From: Thelonectria olida
Taxonomy: Eukaryota; Ascomycota; Sordariomycetes; Hypocreales; Nectriaceae
DNA length: 64,000 bases
Assembly (NCBI GenBank): GCA_020736575.1
Contig: JAGPYM010000004.1
Span: forward strand, 2,480,001 to 2,544,000
Reading direction: 5' to 3'
The position numbers and the translations under genes are program-made. This document shows positions 34,434-44,298 of this stretch, one piece after another (positions within the stretch are counted from its first letter, which is position 1; each line of letters begins with the position of its first letter). Below the pieces are notes generated by a model. That model made no database searches and was not told where the DNA came from. It saw only the letters and a list, made by a program, of their open reading frames with translations.

Positions 34434-35035
34434 TGGTCGATAAATGTGGCCAGAATACTCCTTCCACCTTGCTGTACGGCCTCAAGAACTGCTGTCTTAC
34501 CCTTTTGCATGACGACGTCTAGCCTTGGCTAGCAAGATGGGGATCTCTATCAATCAACTATACTTTTACCCCAAGGATCCAGAGAGTAGGTCCTGGAACG
34601 CCTACATGAAACACACCCAGGAGCATGGGAGCCTCAATGCTCATACTGTGGGATTGTACGCCGTCAGAATGTGGAGGGCCACATGTGTCACGAACCCTTC
34701 ACCTCAAGCTTGAGAATTCATAGTACTGGCGGACGGTTGTGGATGTGATAGGAAGCATCATGGAGGGACTCGGTACTTGCCAGAACTTGCGGCAAACTTG
34801 ATTTGCGGAGGAAGTGGATGGCCAGTACATCAACTTCAAGTCACAAGAAGATATTCAATGAACTCCCCATACTCGATTAATAGTTATTGAGAGTCTATGG
34901 TATTGTACAACGATGAGGGAACTACTAGCTGGCGCCCCACGCCAATATGCGTTTTCTGAACAGAATGGAGATTATAGTGATGGTAATACACGAGAACAAA
35001 AGTTTCTCTGCAAGCAAAACTTCAGACAGACTTTT
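34434..35035. other. intergenic region
   Basis: About 600 bases before the 3' end of the hydrolase gene. A 62-codon frame at 34525 starts with TTG and shows no motif. Nothing supported. Confidence 0.4.
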
Positions 35036-36060
35036 TCAAGCCTCCGTGGTCTTTTTTGACGTGTCCTTGGGGACGAGCTCCGCAAAAGCTGCGTCGATAT
35101 GCTTCCACATGGTGTAATGCGTCTCGCCCTCGAATTCTTGCAGCTTGCAATGGGGCAGTCGCTCCGCCATCCATCGCATCATCCCAATGGGAGCATTCTT
35201 GTCCTCGACGCCATGCCACATCTTGATTTCGTCGTAGTTGACGTCTTCCAGCTTAAAGCCCCAGTCTTGCGCCGATAGAAGCATCGCTTCGTGCACTGTA
35301 GCTGCGGTCCCTTGTCTGTATGGTTCGCGAACAATCATGTTGATAAGGGCTTCCCTCTTCTCGGCTGTTGGTCTGTCCTCCATCCATTCTGCAACGTGCT
35401 CATCTTCGATGCCGCCGGGTGCCCCCTTTTCCTTTAGTTTAGCGGCGTCCAGCCATTTGTCGAGCCTCGTAGTGATGAAATTTGTAGATACCAGCCACTT
35501 CCACGCTCCCGTGAACATATCGGCCACGAAAGTCAGACTTCCGGGCGAATGGATAGACCACACGCTCACCAGCCGTCGAATCAAGGTCATGTGATTCGCA
35601 CCGGCAGCCCAATGCGGGCCTGAGATGAAGAGCCCAACGCCGGTGAGCATCTCCTTGGGAAGAAAGCGCGCACAAGCAAGCGCATACGGACCGCCGCCTG
35701 AGAGCCCAAAGACTGCAAAACGATCAATGTGCATACCCTTGGCAAAGGCGCGCACATCGTCGGCCCAGTCCGGGAAGCGGCGGCGGGGCAGCGGCGTGGA
35801 GAGGCCGAAGCCGGGACGATCTAGGGCAATGAGCGGAAGCCGTAGCGGCTGGCGAGGGCGGCGGCTGGCCCGCCTTCGAGCCGGCAGCACGGGTAGCCGT
35901 GGAAGTACAGCAGCGGCACGCCGTCTGGGTTGCCGTATTCTGCGAAGCCCAGGACGCGGCCGTCGGGGAGCTTGAAGGTCTGGTTTTCGCGCGAGGTGGT
36001 TGCCATTGTGCGGGCCAGGAGCGGCTTTGTGAGGGCTGGTAATCTTGCTCGAAGAGACAT
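35036..36060 (-). pseudogene. alpha/beta hydrolase, one-base frameshift
   Basis: Two overlapping minus-strand frames together make one hydrolase. Frame 1 (36060-35821) encodes the N-terminus: a basic, possibly mitochondrial leader, then LPDGRVLGFAEYG and the oxyanion region YFHGYPCCRLE, running to YGFRSLP and a stop. Frame 2 takes over with LIALDRPGFGLST and carries the nucleophile elbow GLSGGGPYAL, an acid residue near HGVEDKNAP and the His in GETHYTMW. The switch occurs at about 35831-35838, where one base seems missing (TTC CG-CTC instead of an extra base). No intron signal fits. So either the gene is broken, this assembly has an indel, or a programmed shift is used. Intact length would be about 341 residues. 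All catalytic residues remain, so decay, if real, is recent. Confidence 0.8.
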
Positions 36061-36995
36061 TTCAAGGTAGCAATAATGAGAGAGAGAGAAAAGAGGAACA
36101 AATGAGGGCTAATGGAAGAGTGACATGGTGAAAGGGACTCGACTCAACTTTGAAGACAGGGTCGCTCACTTTTAGATGAGAGAGTGTGGGAGTCAATGAT
36201 GACCTCGAAAAGCCATACGAAAATACGACAGGGGGCCGATGCCACAACAGCTCGGTGCCGTATTTTATACGACAGGGGTTGGGGGAGAGGATTGCACTTT
36301 TGTATTTATCCATCTGCACCTTTGAGTAATGTCTTGCTTCTATTCTACATTATGAGTCATCTACTTCCTTTTCTCCCTTGAGAGAATACTAAAGTCATCC
36401 ATAGAAGGTCCAAATACCAATTTGTTAACTAGGGAGTGTGGGGAGGATAACACTCAACTATCAGGGGACATCGTCCGGGAGCCGTCAACAGGAAGCGACT
36501 GGTTTCTATTGAGTCAAGTTGCACCTTATTATGACATGACCTTGCCGTTTCTAGAATAAAATGTGAAAGCCATCCCCGCAAACCTTACACGTGCTGACCA
36601 TATCGCGCCTTCGGGAGTTGATCCGTATCTATTCGATGTTCTTGGCGCGAGCCGGCTCTAGTCCGAGACCTCCTCCACGATGAGTTCGGGAATACTTTCC
36701 AAAATCCAAGGTCTTCACGATTATGAATACAATCTATTGACAGAATTTGCGGGGTCATGGGTGGGTTGGGTAACTCAAGTCGTAATCGTGTGTTCGTGGT
36801 TGGTCGCCCTTCATTGACTCGGCGCCTTATCCGAGTTCCTTTGAGTAAGCCTCTTCAAACTTCATAGGTCCTTATATCTACCCTCACTCATCTGTATGAG
36901 CTTCATTACTTGGCCAAATGACTCGATCTATCTCTCGTTTTCTTGGACAGTCTGCAGACTGATCTCGACCTTCCAACAACCTCAATATTGCAATC
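36061..36995. other. divergent intergenic region
   Basis: Shared upstream space of the hydrolase (minus) and aconitase X (plus). No coding frame is supported. Confidence 0.45.
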
Positions 36996-38762
36996 ATGGG
37001 TTCCATGGAGCAATGCATCTTTCGTGGCAAGCCATATGTTAATGGCGTCGCCTCAGGTACACTTATCGCCTCGAACACGGAGCTGAGCTTTTGGGGTGGA
37101 GTTGAGCCAAGTACGGGCGAAGTCATCGATCGCTTCCATCCGCTGAGCGGCCGCTTGCTGGAAGACACGATCCTCGCAATTCCTGGAGGAAGAGGATCCT
37201 GCACTGGCAGTGCCGTCATGCTGGAAATGATCCTGAATGGCCTGGGCCCCAAGGCCCTCATCTTTGAGCGTCGTGAGGATATCATCACTTTCGGCGTCAT
37301 CGTCGCTGAAGAGTTCTTTGACAAGACGGCCCCTGTGATTGTACTGGATCCCGAGGATTTCCGCCAAGTCCTGGGCTGGAATGGAAAGACCATCTACATT
37401 GATGGTGACCAAGTTTCGAATATGCCGCTGCAGGAAAACGAACCCGGCGGAGCTCTGAGGCTTGTTGTTGATGTCAAGGATTTGGACCTGCCGCTCTCCG
37501 ACTTTGACCAAGAGGCCTTAGATGGGCGCCATGGCGAGGCGACCAGGATCTCAATGAAGATCCTCGTTCGCACGGCACACATGATGGGGGCCCTTGAGCT
37601 GATGGACGTGAGCCAAGCCCACATCGATGGCGCCTGGTATGGCCCAGGGTCAGTCATCTTTGGCCAAAGACTTCGTGATTGGGGCGGCAAGTTCCGCGTT
37701 CCTACAACCATCAACTCTCTCAACGTCGATCAAAAGCGCTGGCGAGCGCTCGGCGTCAACACAGAGTTCGGTACGACCTGCGAAGATCTGTCCAAAGCCT
37801 TTGTCGACATGGGCGGCAAGATCTCCTTCACTTGCGCTCCCTATCTCCTTGATACTACTCCAAAACTTGGCGACTCTATTGCTTGGGGGGAGTCGAACGC
37901 AGTCATGTACGCGAACAGCATTCTGGGGGCGAGGACGATGAAGAACCCGAATATGCTTGAATGTCTCATTGCATTGACCGGGCGCGCACCAAAGGCAGGC
38001 GTTTACTTAGACGAGAATCGTCTCGCATCCATCTGGATCAGGGCGCAACCGGCCCCAGGGGCAGACGACTCGTTCTGGCCGATGTTAGGCTACACACTCG
38101 GCTCTATTGCAGTTAACCGCATCCCTGTGATTACTGGTCTGGAGAGCCTTACTCCTTCCAAGGACGACTTAAAAGCGTTTTCGGCAGCGTTTGCCACCTC
38201 TTCGAGTGCACCCATGTTTCACATGGTGAATGTGACTCCTGAGGCTCCCACGCTTGAAGCCGTGTGTGTAAACGGTGTGCCGCCTCAATGCGTTGATTTG
38301 GAATGGGAACAGCTCGTTTCTTGCTGGGATAGGTTCAACCACGGATCTTTGCCAAGACAAGTCGATCTCATATCGTTCGGAAACCCGCACTTCTCTTTGC
38401 AAGAGATCAAGAAGGTCGCCCAGCTATGCCAAGGTAGAACCAAGCACAAGGACATAGCCGTGATGGTGACTTGCGGCCGCGCCCAGCATGGGCTTGCGAC
38501 GCAGGCTGGCTACGTTGCGGAGCTGGAGAAGTTTGGGGTCCAGTTCCTCACGGACACGTGTTGGTGCTCTATTCAGGAACCGGTCATTCCCAAGTCGGCT
38601 CGGGTAATTATGACCAACTCTGGCAAGTACATTCATTACGGGCCTGGAATCACAGGTAGAGAATTCCGTTTTGGAAGTTTGGAAATGTGTATCGAGGCCG
38701 CATGTTCTGGGAGGAGCACTGGAGATCCGCCAGTTTGGTTGCAGACGGCCCCATCGAGGTAG
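36996..38762 (+). CDS. fused aconitase X (DUF126 + DUF521)
   Basis: Single exon, 588 residues. The first 140 or so residues match the swivel (small subunit, DUF126) domain, with the PGGRGSCTGSAV loop; from about 155 onward comes the catalytic large-subunit domain (DUF521) with AHIDGAWYGPG, NTEFGTTCEDL, IAWGESNAVMYANSILGAR and the late MVTCGRAQHGLA. In bacteria these are often separate genes; here both are one chain. Known aconitase X enzymes act as cis-3-hydroxy-L-proline dehydratase or, in archaea, mevalonate 5-phosphate dehydratase. In a fungus the hydroxyproline role is the more likely. No partner gene of that pathway lies next to it. Confidence 0.93.
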   Translation: MGSMEQCIFRGKPYVNGVASGTLIASNTELSFWGGVEPSTGEVIDRFHPLSGRLLEDTILAIPGGRGSCTGSAVMLEMILNGLGPKALIFERREDIITFGVIVAEEFFDKTAPVIVLDPEDFRQVLGWNGKTIYIDGDQVSNMPLQENEPGGALRLVVDVKDLDLPLSDFDQEALDGRHGEATRISMKILVRTAHMMGALELMDVSQAHIDGAWYGPGSVIFGQRLRDWGGKFRVPTTINSLNVDQKRWRALGVNTEFGTTCEDLSKAFVDMGGKISFTCAPYLLDTTPKLGDSIAWGESNAVMYANSILGARTMKNPNMLECLIALTGRAPKAGVYLDENRLASIWIRAQPAPGADDSFWPMLGYTLGSIAVNRIPVITGLESLTPSKDDLKAFSAAFATSSSAPMFHMVNVTPEAPTLEAVCVNGVPPQCVDLEWEQLVSCWDRFNHGSLPRQVDLISFGNPHFSLQEIKKVAQLCQGRTKHKDIAVMVTCGRAQHGLATQAGYVAELEKFGVQFLTDTCWCSIQEPVIPKSARVIMTNSGKYIHYGPGITGREFRFGSLEMCIEAACSGRSTGDPPVWLQTAPSR

Positions 38763-38859
38763 ATCGAGGTTATTCATGAACGCATGATACATCCACATCA
38801 CTCGTCATATGCAGCATGATGCTATTTTAGATAAAGCACTCTCTTCGTTATTTGAATTG

Positions 38860-39803
38860 TCACGGTAAGGGAGACCAGTCTGAAAGTCCGTCCTCGTGTG
38901 TTTGTAGTCGGTACAAGGGCGACGAAGGTGTGATGTTACGCAGTCCCGCCATCGCAGCCGCGAATCCCTCTTCATCCACAGGCTCTCCAGCGCTCCGCAT
39001 TGGCTTGGTTGACCAGGAAGATTTCGTCAGCCAGTTCGGGCCAGTCACCTCCGGTGAGACGAGAATGTCGTATGGGAGGGTCCAAGGTAATCTTCCGTTC
39101 ATATTTGTCACGAAAGATGTGATAGTGTGCACTCGCCTGGTCCGCGTCCCAGCGCGGTCTGCGAGCTAACGTCGCGCGAATTGGAAGAGGGCATGGGGCG
39201 TGGTCATCTGGATTCGAGAGCAAAAGTGTATGAGTGAGTCGAACTCCTCCGGCTTGGGAGGATAGAGTGTTTTCAGTCCATTTGAAGAGACACCATGTAT
39301 CCACATGTCCTTGCACTGAGAAACGGACACGGTGAGTAATCTTGATCAGTACTAATAAGGCTCCGAATTCACATACCTCCTGCTCAGTCTCACCACGATC
39401 AAAGACGATGGCACCACCAAAAATCTTCCCTTCAGCCCAATACCCTACAACATCAGCAAGGCCATTGGGATACCGCTGTAGGAAATTGAAGCGTCTATGA
39501 AAGAAAGCAACCGGCGCCATTAGGTACCCAGATTGATCAAGTCCATTCTTGCCCTCAGAACGCCGATGCTCGGCCCAGCGTGCGTAAACTTCATGTTTAT
39601 GTGCGCCGTCATCCAACTCGTAAAGGTAGACAGCAATTTGGTGACGGGCCACGACTAGGAGTATCAATATGCCTCGCGCGTGTTGCTTCGGCCATAGTTG
39701 TTAGAGAGGAGGAGAAGAGAGGAGAGTTAATTTGTCGGATGTGAGCATGGAGAGAAATACCTGTTGGTTCATGCGTCCTAACGAACCAGCCATGCCTGGC
39801 CAT
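38860..39803 (-). pseudogene. conserved-looking fungal protein, frame broken twice
   Basis: Exon 1 is 39803-39761 and exon 2 is 39654-39377 (introns with GTATTT and GTATGT donors), giving RHQIAVYLYELDDG, APVAFFHRRFNFLQRYP and GYWAEGKIFGGAIVFDRGE. Exon 3 from 39315 continues CKDMWIHGVSSNG and YPPKPEEFDSLIHFCSR, then hits TAG at 39166. Just before that, another frame gives DDHAPCPLPIRATLARRPRW, DADQASAHYHIFRDKYERK and GGDWPELADEIFLVNQANA to a stop at 38972, and a third frame finishes with GEPVDEEGFAAAMAGLRN and ITPSSPLY to 38860. All three stretches look coding and follow each other, so two indels (about 39190-39215 and 39000-39010) probably break one gene of roughly 270 residues. No GT donor lies in the right place to splice around the first break. 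If intact ends are taken literally, the product is 156 residues. Function unknown. Confidence 0.6.
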
Positions 39804-39968
39804 GCATTCTAGCCTGAGGGAGTGCTCGTGCTAGTTAGAGCCGATACCATGACATTTCTAGGCGCATTTTATGCTCTTCGTCTGAATCTTAACTACCTTG
39901 ACTTTTAGTTGATTGCTTAATGAAACCATTTTGCCGCCTACGTATCTACAGCGTCTCTAAGTCGTCCT

Positions 39969-41956
39969 CTACTCCAAGTGTAGCCTGTTTGGACGAATCG
40001 TGACCCCCAGAACGCCAAATACGCTCTTAAAAGGTCGGCCTTCGTCATTGAGATATGAGAACCAGTGCTTTTCAAGAGCATCTCCTAGAGATCTGACAAT
40101 GCCGTCTTTAGGACCCCAGTCATTGTGAAGGGCTTGTGAGTAGGCTCTCTGAAACCATTCCTCCGCGTCCAGCCAGGTCCTGTGTGTTTGATAGGCAAGC
40201 CCGATTGTGATGCTGACCCAGATGGCTCTCTCGTCCCCGTACCCAAAAAGAGACTCGGCCCTATCTGCTACCTTGCGGAATACGGGCAGCGCGATGCTCG
40301 TATAACCGCTCTTAAGCATATTAGCGACGACTTGCATGTAGGCCTCAATGACATCAATGCTCTCGTATTTCTCTTCGCTCCAGGCATACGAGTTCCAAAT
40401 TGTGTTGATTGCATCCGGTGTCTCTTTGAAGGTCGTGTCATGGGTTTGAACCAGGTGCAGGTCTTCATAGAGCCTGAGGAGTTCACCTCTTGCCTTCAAG
40501 TGTTGGACATGTAGCTGCCGGGGGTTCTTCTCGAAATGGCGGATCAAGGCTAATAGCAGAGATTCCCCAACTGGGTCTTTGGCAATCACGCGAGAAGTTG
40601 CCGCATCCAGGTGGTGGTCAATGTTGGCTGCATTGAAGTCCTGCGGAACAGAATCAACGGCGCTGTTGGCATCCAAATGCTGAGTGGAATTGACAGGGAA
40701 CTCAGTGGACTTCTCTCTGTTCTTTCGCCGATTTCGTTTCCGGTTGCGTCGAGAGTGTCGTGATTTGCTCTGTACCATCTCCTCGGATTGTGAGGCAAGG
40801 GCCAAGGCATCCTCGGGTCTGTTCCATGAGTTCAGGAGCTCAACAGTATGCAAAATACACTGATGAGTCTTCCTGTCGCGGGGCCCCCAAATGTCAACAT
40901 GCGCTTGCATGACTTGCTCAAGAACCTTGTCTGCCTCATGCTTGGAACTCATCTGAGCATAGAGATTGGCAAGCTCAAACGAAGCTTTCTTGGTGTGTTC
41001 ATTGGTCCGTCCGTTTAAATGGGCGAGACCCTCGACAACTTGCTTGAGCAATGGTTCTGCGGCTTTTGGCTTGCCTTGTCGAACGTAGCCACGGGCTTCC
41101 TCCCACATGGGAACAAGGCGAGATCTGCCAAGCCCCTTCCATTCAAGCGAGATGGTTAATCCACCATCAGAGTTGTCCGTGGTCGGTTCGTTTTCCCCCA
41201 GCTCGTCACTTTGCGAATCCTCAGAGGACTCTCCATCTCCGGAAGAGGAAGCCGCATCGACTGGCGTTTTGTAGGTCACGCCGTCGGGGGTTTGGCCAAC
41301 TGGAGTTTGTAAGTCCTTGGGAGTCAGCGACACAGTAAACCGGCGTACGTACTGGCGGCCGCGTCCTGGGTTCGTGGCTTTTTCGATCGAGTGAGAGTGT
41401 TCTCAGCCCGAGTCTTGTCCCACTGCTTTCCTCCGTACGTGAAGACGGTGTCGCTTCCATTTTCCCGCTTTCTTCTTTTGGACTTCTCAACCATGAACCC
41501 CGCCACTTCAGCCGGCAAGTTCTTGCTCCATTCCCATTGTTTGAACCTTTCTTTGTATACTTTTACCCTATCGCAAGAGTTAGACGGTGATATATAAAGC
41601 AGAAGGTGAACTTACGAGGCCTTGAAAGAATGCTGGTCCCTCATGATCGCGATGGTTTCAGAAAGGCTCTTGTTTTCATCGAGATAAATCTTCTTCAGTT
41701 GGGGTTTATGATGTTCCCAATCCAGGTCTCTGTACTTTGAGCGACGGGATGTTGGTGGTGGCCCAGGAGGGCCCGCGTCCTGCTGTCCTTCTGCATTGGT
41801 GACGAGGGAATCAGGAATTTGAACAGCAGAACTGGATCCTAGCTGGGTAGATATCGGAAAGTCCACCATTTCAACATCTGCGGCACGAAAGTCATCATGA
41901 TCAGACCAGCCCGAGCTGAGGCGCAATGGGGACTGGAGGTAAGGGTTGGACTCCAT
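39969..41956 (-). CDS. Clr5-domain protein with TPR-like helical repeats
   Basis: Three exons on the minus strand: 41956-41616, 41567-41353 and 41299-39969, total 628 residues. The first join restores the Clr5 domain: DLDWEHHKPQLKKIYLDENK, SLSETIAIMRDQHSFKAS and VKVYKERFKQWEWSKNLP (about residues 75-135). Clr5 is a DNA-binding-like region named from a fission-yeast silencing factor and is greatly expanded in ascomycetes. After an acidic, Ser-rich linker, residues 280-620 have TPR-like helical pairs (AEPLLKQVVEGLAHLNG, SFELANLYAQMSSKHEADKV) and an Arg-rich patch RRNRKRNRRKNR that may be a nuclear signal. The second intron is 53 bases. Probable nuclear regulator; targets unknown. Confidence 0.85.
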
Positions 41957-42949
41957 CTTGGCTGCAGTGATGGAGCGGTGCCGGCTTAATGATTGAGGAA
42001 ACAAGATTGGGAGAGTAGCTCCGAGCGGAAAAGAATAGCACAGTAGCAAAATCCATGCGAATTGAAGCGCGATATGCGGCGAGTTTATCTTGTGCGAGAG
42101 AGGTTGGTAGGACGACGACAATTACGCCTCGCCTACAGTTCCAGCCTGACCAAAATGTGCATTCGAACCCAAAGGATCCCAAAAAGTCCCCAACCGGAGC
42201 GGTGGCTGACGTCCATGCCTGGCACTGGTCACACGGGCGCTTCTATGAGTTGAGGCTTGCTTCCAGGTTTCATCGGCGCTGGAACCTGGCGATGCTGAGA
42301 GGCTGAAACACGTTGCCATTACCAGCCGCCGCCAGAGTCTTGCAAAAGACCCCAAAAGTTCGAGTCTAGTTGAGGATGAGCGATGTGATCCTGCAGGTAA
42401 CGAGCACTGGGTGGTCCTTTGAGCTTGTCATGACCCCTTCCGTGGTTAAAAAAAGGTTCCCCAAAAGGTCGCAAAGGAACCCCATCAATCCGCCACCTAC
42501 ACAACCTGGCATGGGGTACCTATCTATGTGACCCTACCAGCTCAAATCATGTGGGCTGAAGCGAAGGGTCTCGCAGCCGACGATTAGCAACGGTGGAATG
42601 AACCCTTCACAAAAGTTCGTAAAAGTGTTCTTTGGATAGCTAATCGAGCCTCAATGACATAAATTTAGTTAGGCGGTGTGTGATGAGGCTCCCCCAAGAA
42701 AGCTCTCAAAAGTTGTCTCAAGAGTATTATTTCTCAAAAGTTCGCAAAGAGGACCTCATGAACTGAGATGGCTTCAGAGTCACGATCAGTATAAAAGAAA
42801 GGAGTTTGGAGGAGAGGAAAGTGTCACCTCTATTCGAATCACTCTCCTCGATACACCCATTTTGATTGTCGCGGTTCGCTCGCAGTGTCATAGACTACTT
42901 CAAATATCGTGAGCCTACGGTGATCAGACCTCAAAGCTTGGCCGACGAA
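41957..42949. other. intergenic region
   Basis: Divergent space between the Clr5 gene and the small orphan gene at 42950. Several AAAAGTTCG words occur between 42600 and 42750. No coding frame supported. Confidence 0.45.
42790..42797 (+). promoter_or_regulatory. TATA box of the small orphan gene
   Basis: TATAAAAG lies 160 bases before the ATG at 42950, which is the first in-frame ATG downstream of it. Confidence 0.4.
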
Positions 42950-43408
42950 ATGAGCAAACAAGTGACTCCCAGCCATGGCACAACCAAGCAGACGCAGCCA
43001 CAGCCCGTCTGTTGCTCAGTTCCAGAGACTTCGCCCTCTACTCAAGAAGAAAACCGCAATTCAAAGACCTTCCTCAATGTACATCGAACCTGGGCTGCCA
43101 GAACTCAAGCCCCTACCGCACGCTTGGCCCAAAACCAGTCGCGAGAGGTTCCTGGCAGCATGCTGCACCAGTGGCTTAACGAATCCCCCCAAAGCTCTCC
43201 CTACAACACGGTGGCCAGCGTTGCGGCGGACAAGATCGACATCTATCACGGCCAGGAGGCGAAGCCAACAGTTTCCACAGGTGAGAGCGATGTCTTTTAA
43301 CATACCCCCTACCAGTTAGCGTGTCAGCTGAGACTGATTCAGCAGCCAACTAACGATGCAGTTGAAGTGTCGGCCATTGTTAACGACACCCCCGAGCAAT
43401 GCAAATAA
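42950..43408 (+). CDS. small orphan protein, 125 aa
   Basis: Two exons, 42950-43280 and 43362-43408 (81-base intron with GTGAGA donor, ATGCAG acceptor and a CTAAC word just upstream), total 125 residues. The join keeps phase and gives a clean end, STVEVSAIVNDTPEQCK. The protein is rich in Gln, Thr, Ser and Pro with SMLHQWLNESPQSSP in the middle; no signal peptide, membrane segment or known domain. A TATA box sits 160 bases upstream. Another open frame overlaps most of exon 1, so the frame choice rests on the splice join and the promoter. Treat as a hypothetical protein. Confidence 0.45.
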
Positions 43409-44298
43409 AGGTGGCAAGAATGACATGGTGTACGCGAGGCGGACGTGTACTGGCACAGGGCGAAAAAGGCCGCCGCAATGGTGCGTAGCTGATGTTGGAG
43501 GTCCGCCGCTGTGGAGAGAGGGAACAAACGGGATGGGGATTTGAGGTCTTGTTGGGTAAATACACTTCTGTAACCCAGCTCATGAATACTACGTAGTAGG
43601 ATGATAACTTACGACCAGCTTGCCGATTGACGTTTGAAATTTTACTCAACATGTCCCGGCCGATCGGCTGCTTCCTGTTCCATTCACCCTCTTACCTACC
43701 TACGTAGGTACATATCTACAGATGAATGAATTGCTTGCCTGGCTGACGTGTTTCCAATTTTCGCCGTTGGGCCCTGACGTGGCATTCGCCTCGTTTGGAA
43801 AGCCCCTACACACCCTCAGAGTTCAGCTGCCTCCCCATAGTGTGCTTTTCATTGGGCGGCTCCGAGCAGCAAGGCGTCCAAGGGGCAGACTCGAGGCGCC
43901 GAAAGGCAGAAAATACTCGGATTAGGTATGGCAGGAAGAATACGTGTCACATAGATAATTATCGGCCTGTTCTGATGACTGCTTGTAATCTGGTCGCGGT
44001 GTTGCATCTTGTAGATGGCCTGAAATTGCGCACTTTGATATGGAACTCCGTATTTAATCCTTGTGATGGCACTTTTTCTATTATCTTCAAATAAGTTCCC
44101 CAGCAATTCTTTTCGCAATGCTTGATTCAGCCCTTATGATATAGTCGAAACCCTACCGTCTCGCTCATGGCCTTCGTGTCATTGATACTCTGTCGACTTT
44201 TGTATTTTGTTTGAGTACCTAGGTGGTGTCAATGACTTACAACCTGAACCTTTGGCAGCATATCTGACAGTACTTGCGCGGTCTAACATTCAAAAGCC
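43409..44298. other. intergenic region with TACCTACGTAGGTA palindrome
   Basis: About 900 bases without a supported gene. A perfect 14-base palindrome TACCTACGTAGGTA lies at 43697-43710; similar TAGGTA-rich words occur elsewhere in the window (near 10470, 50500 and 60170) and are common in ascomycete intergenic DNA. Confidence 0.5.

Noticed and set aside
42975..43319. Alternative frame over the small orphan gene
   Set aside because: It has no matching splice or promoter support; the 42950 frame has an earlier ATG and a phase-correct join.
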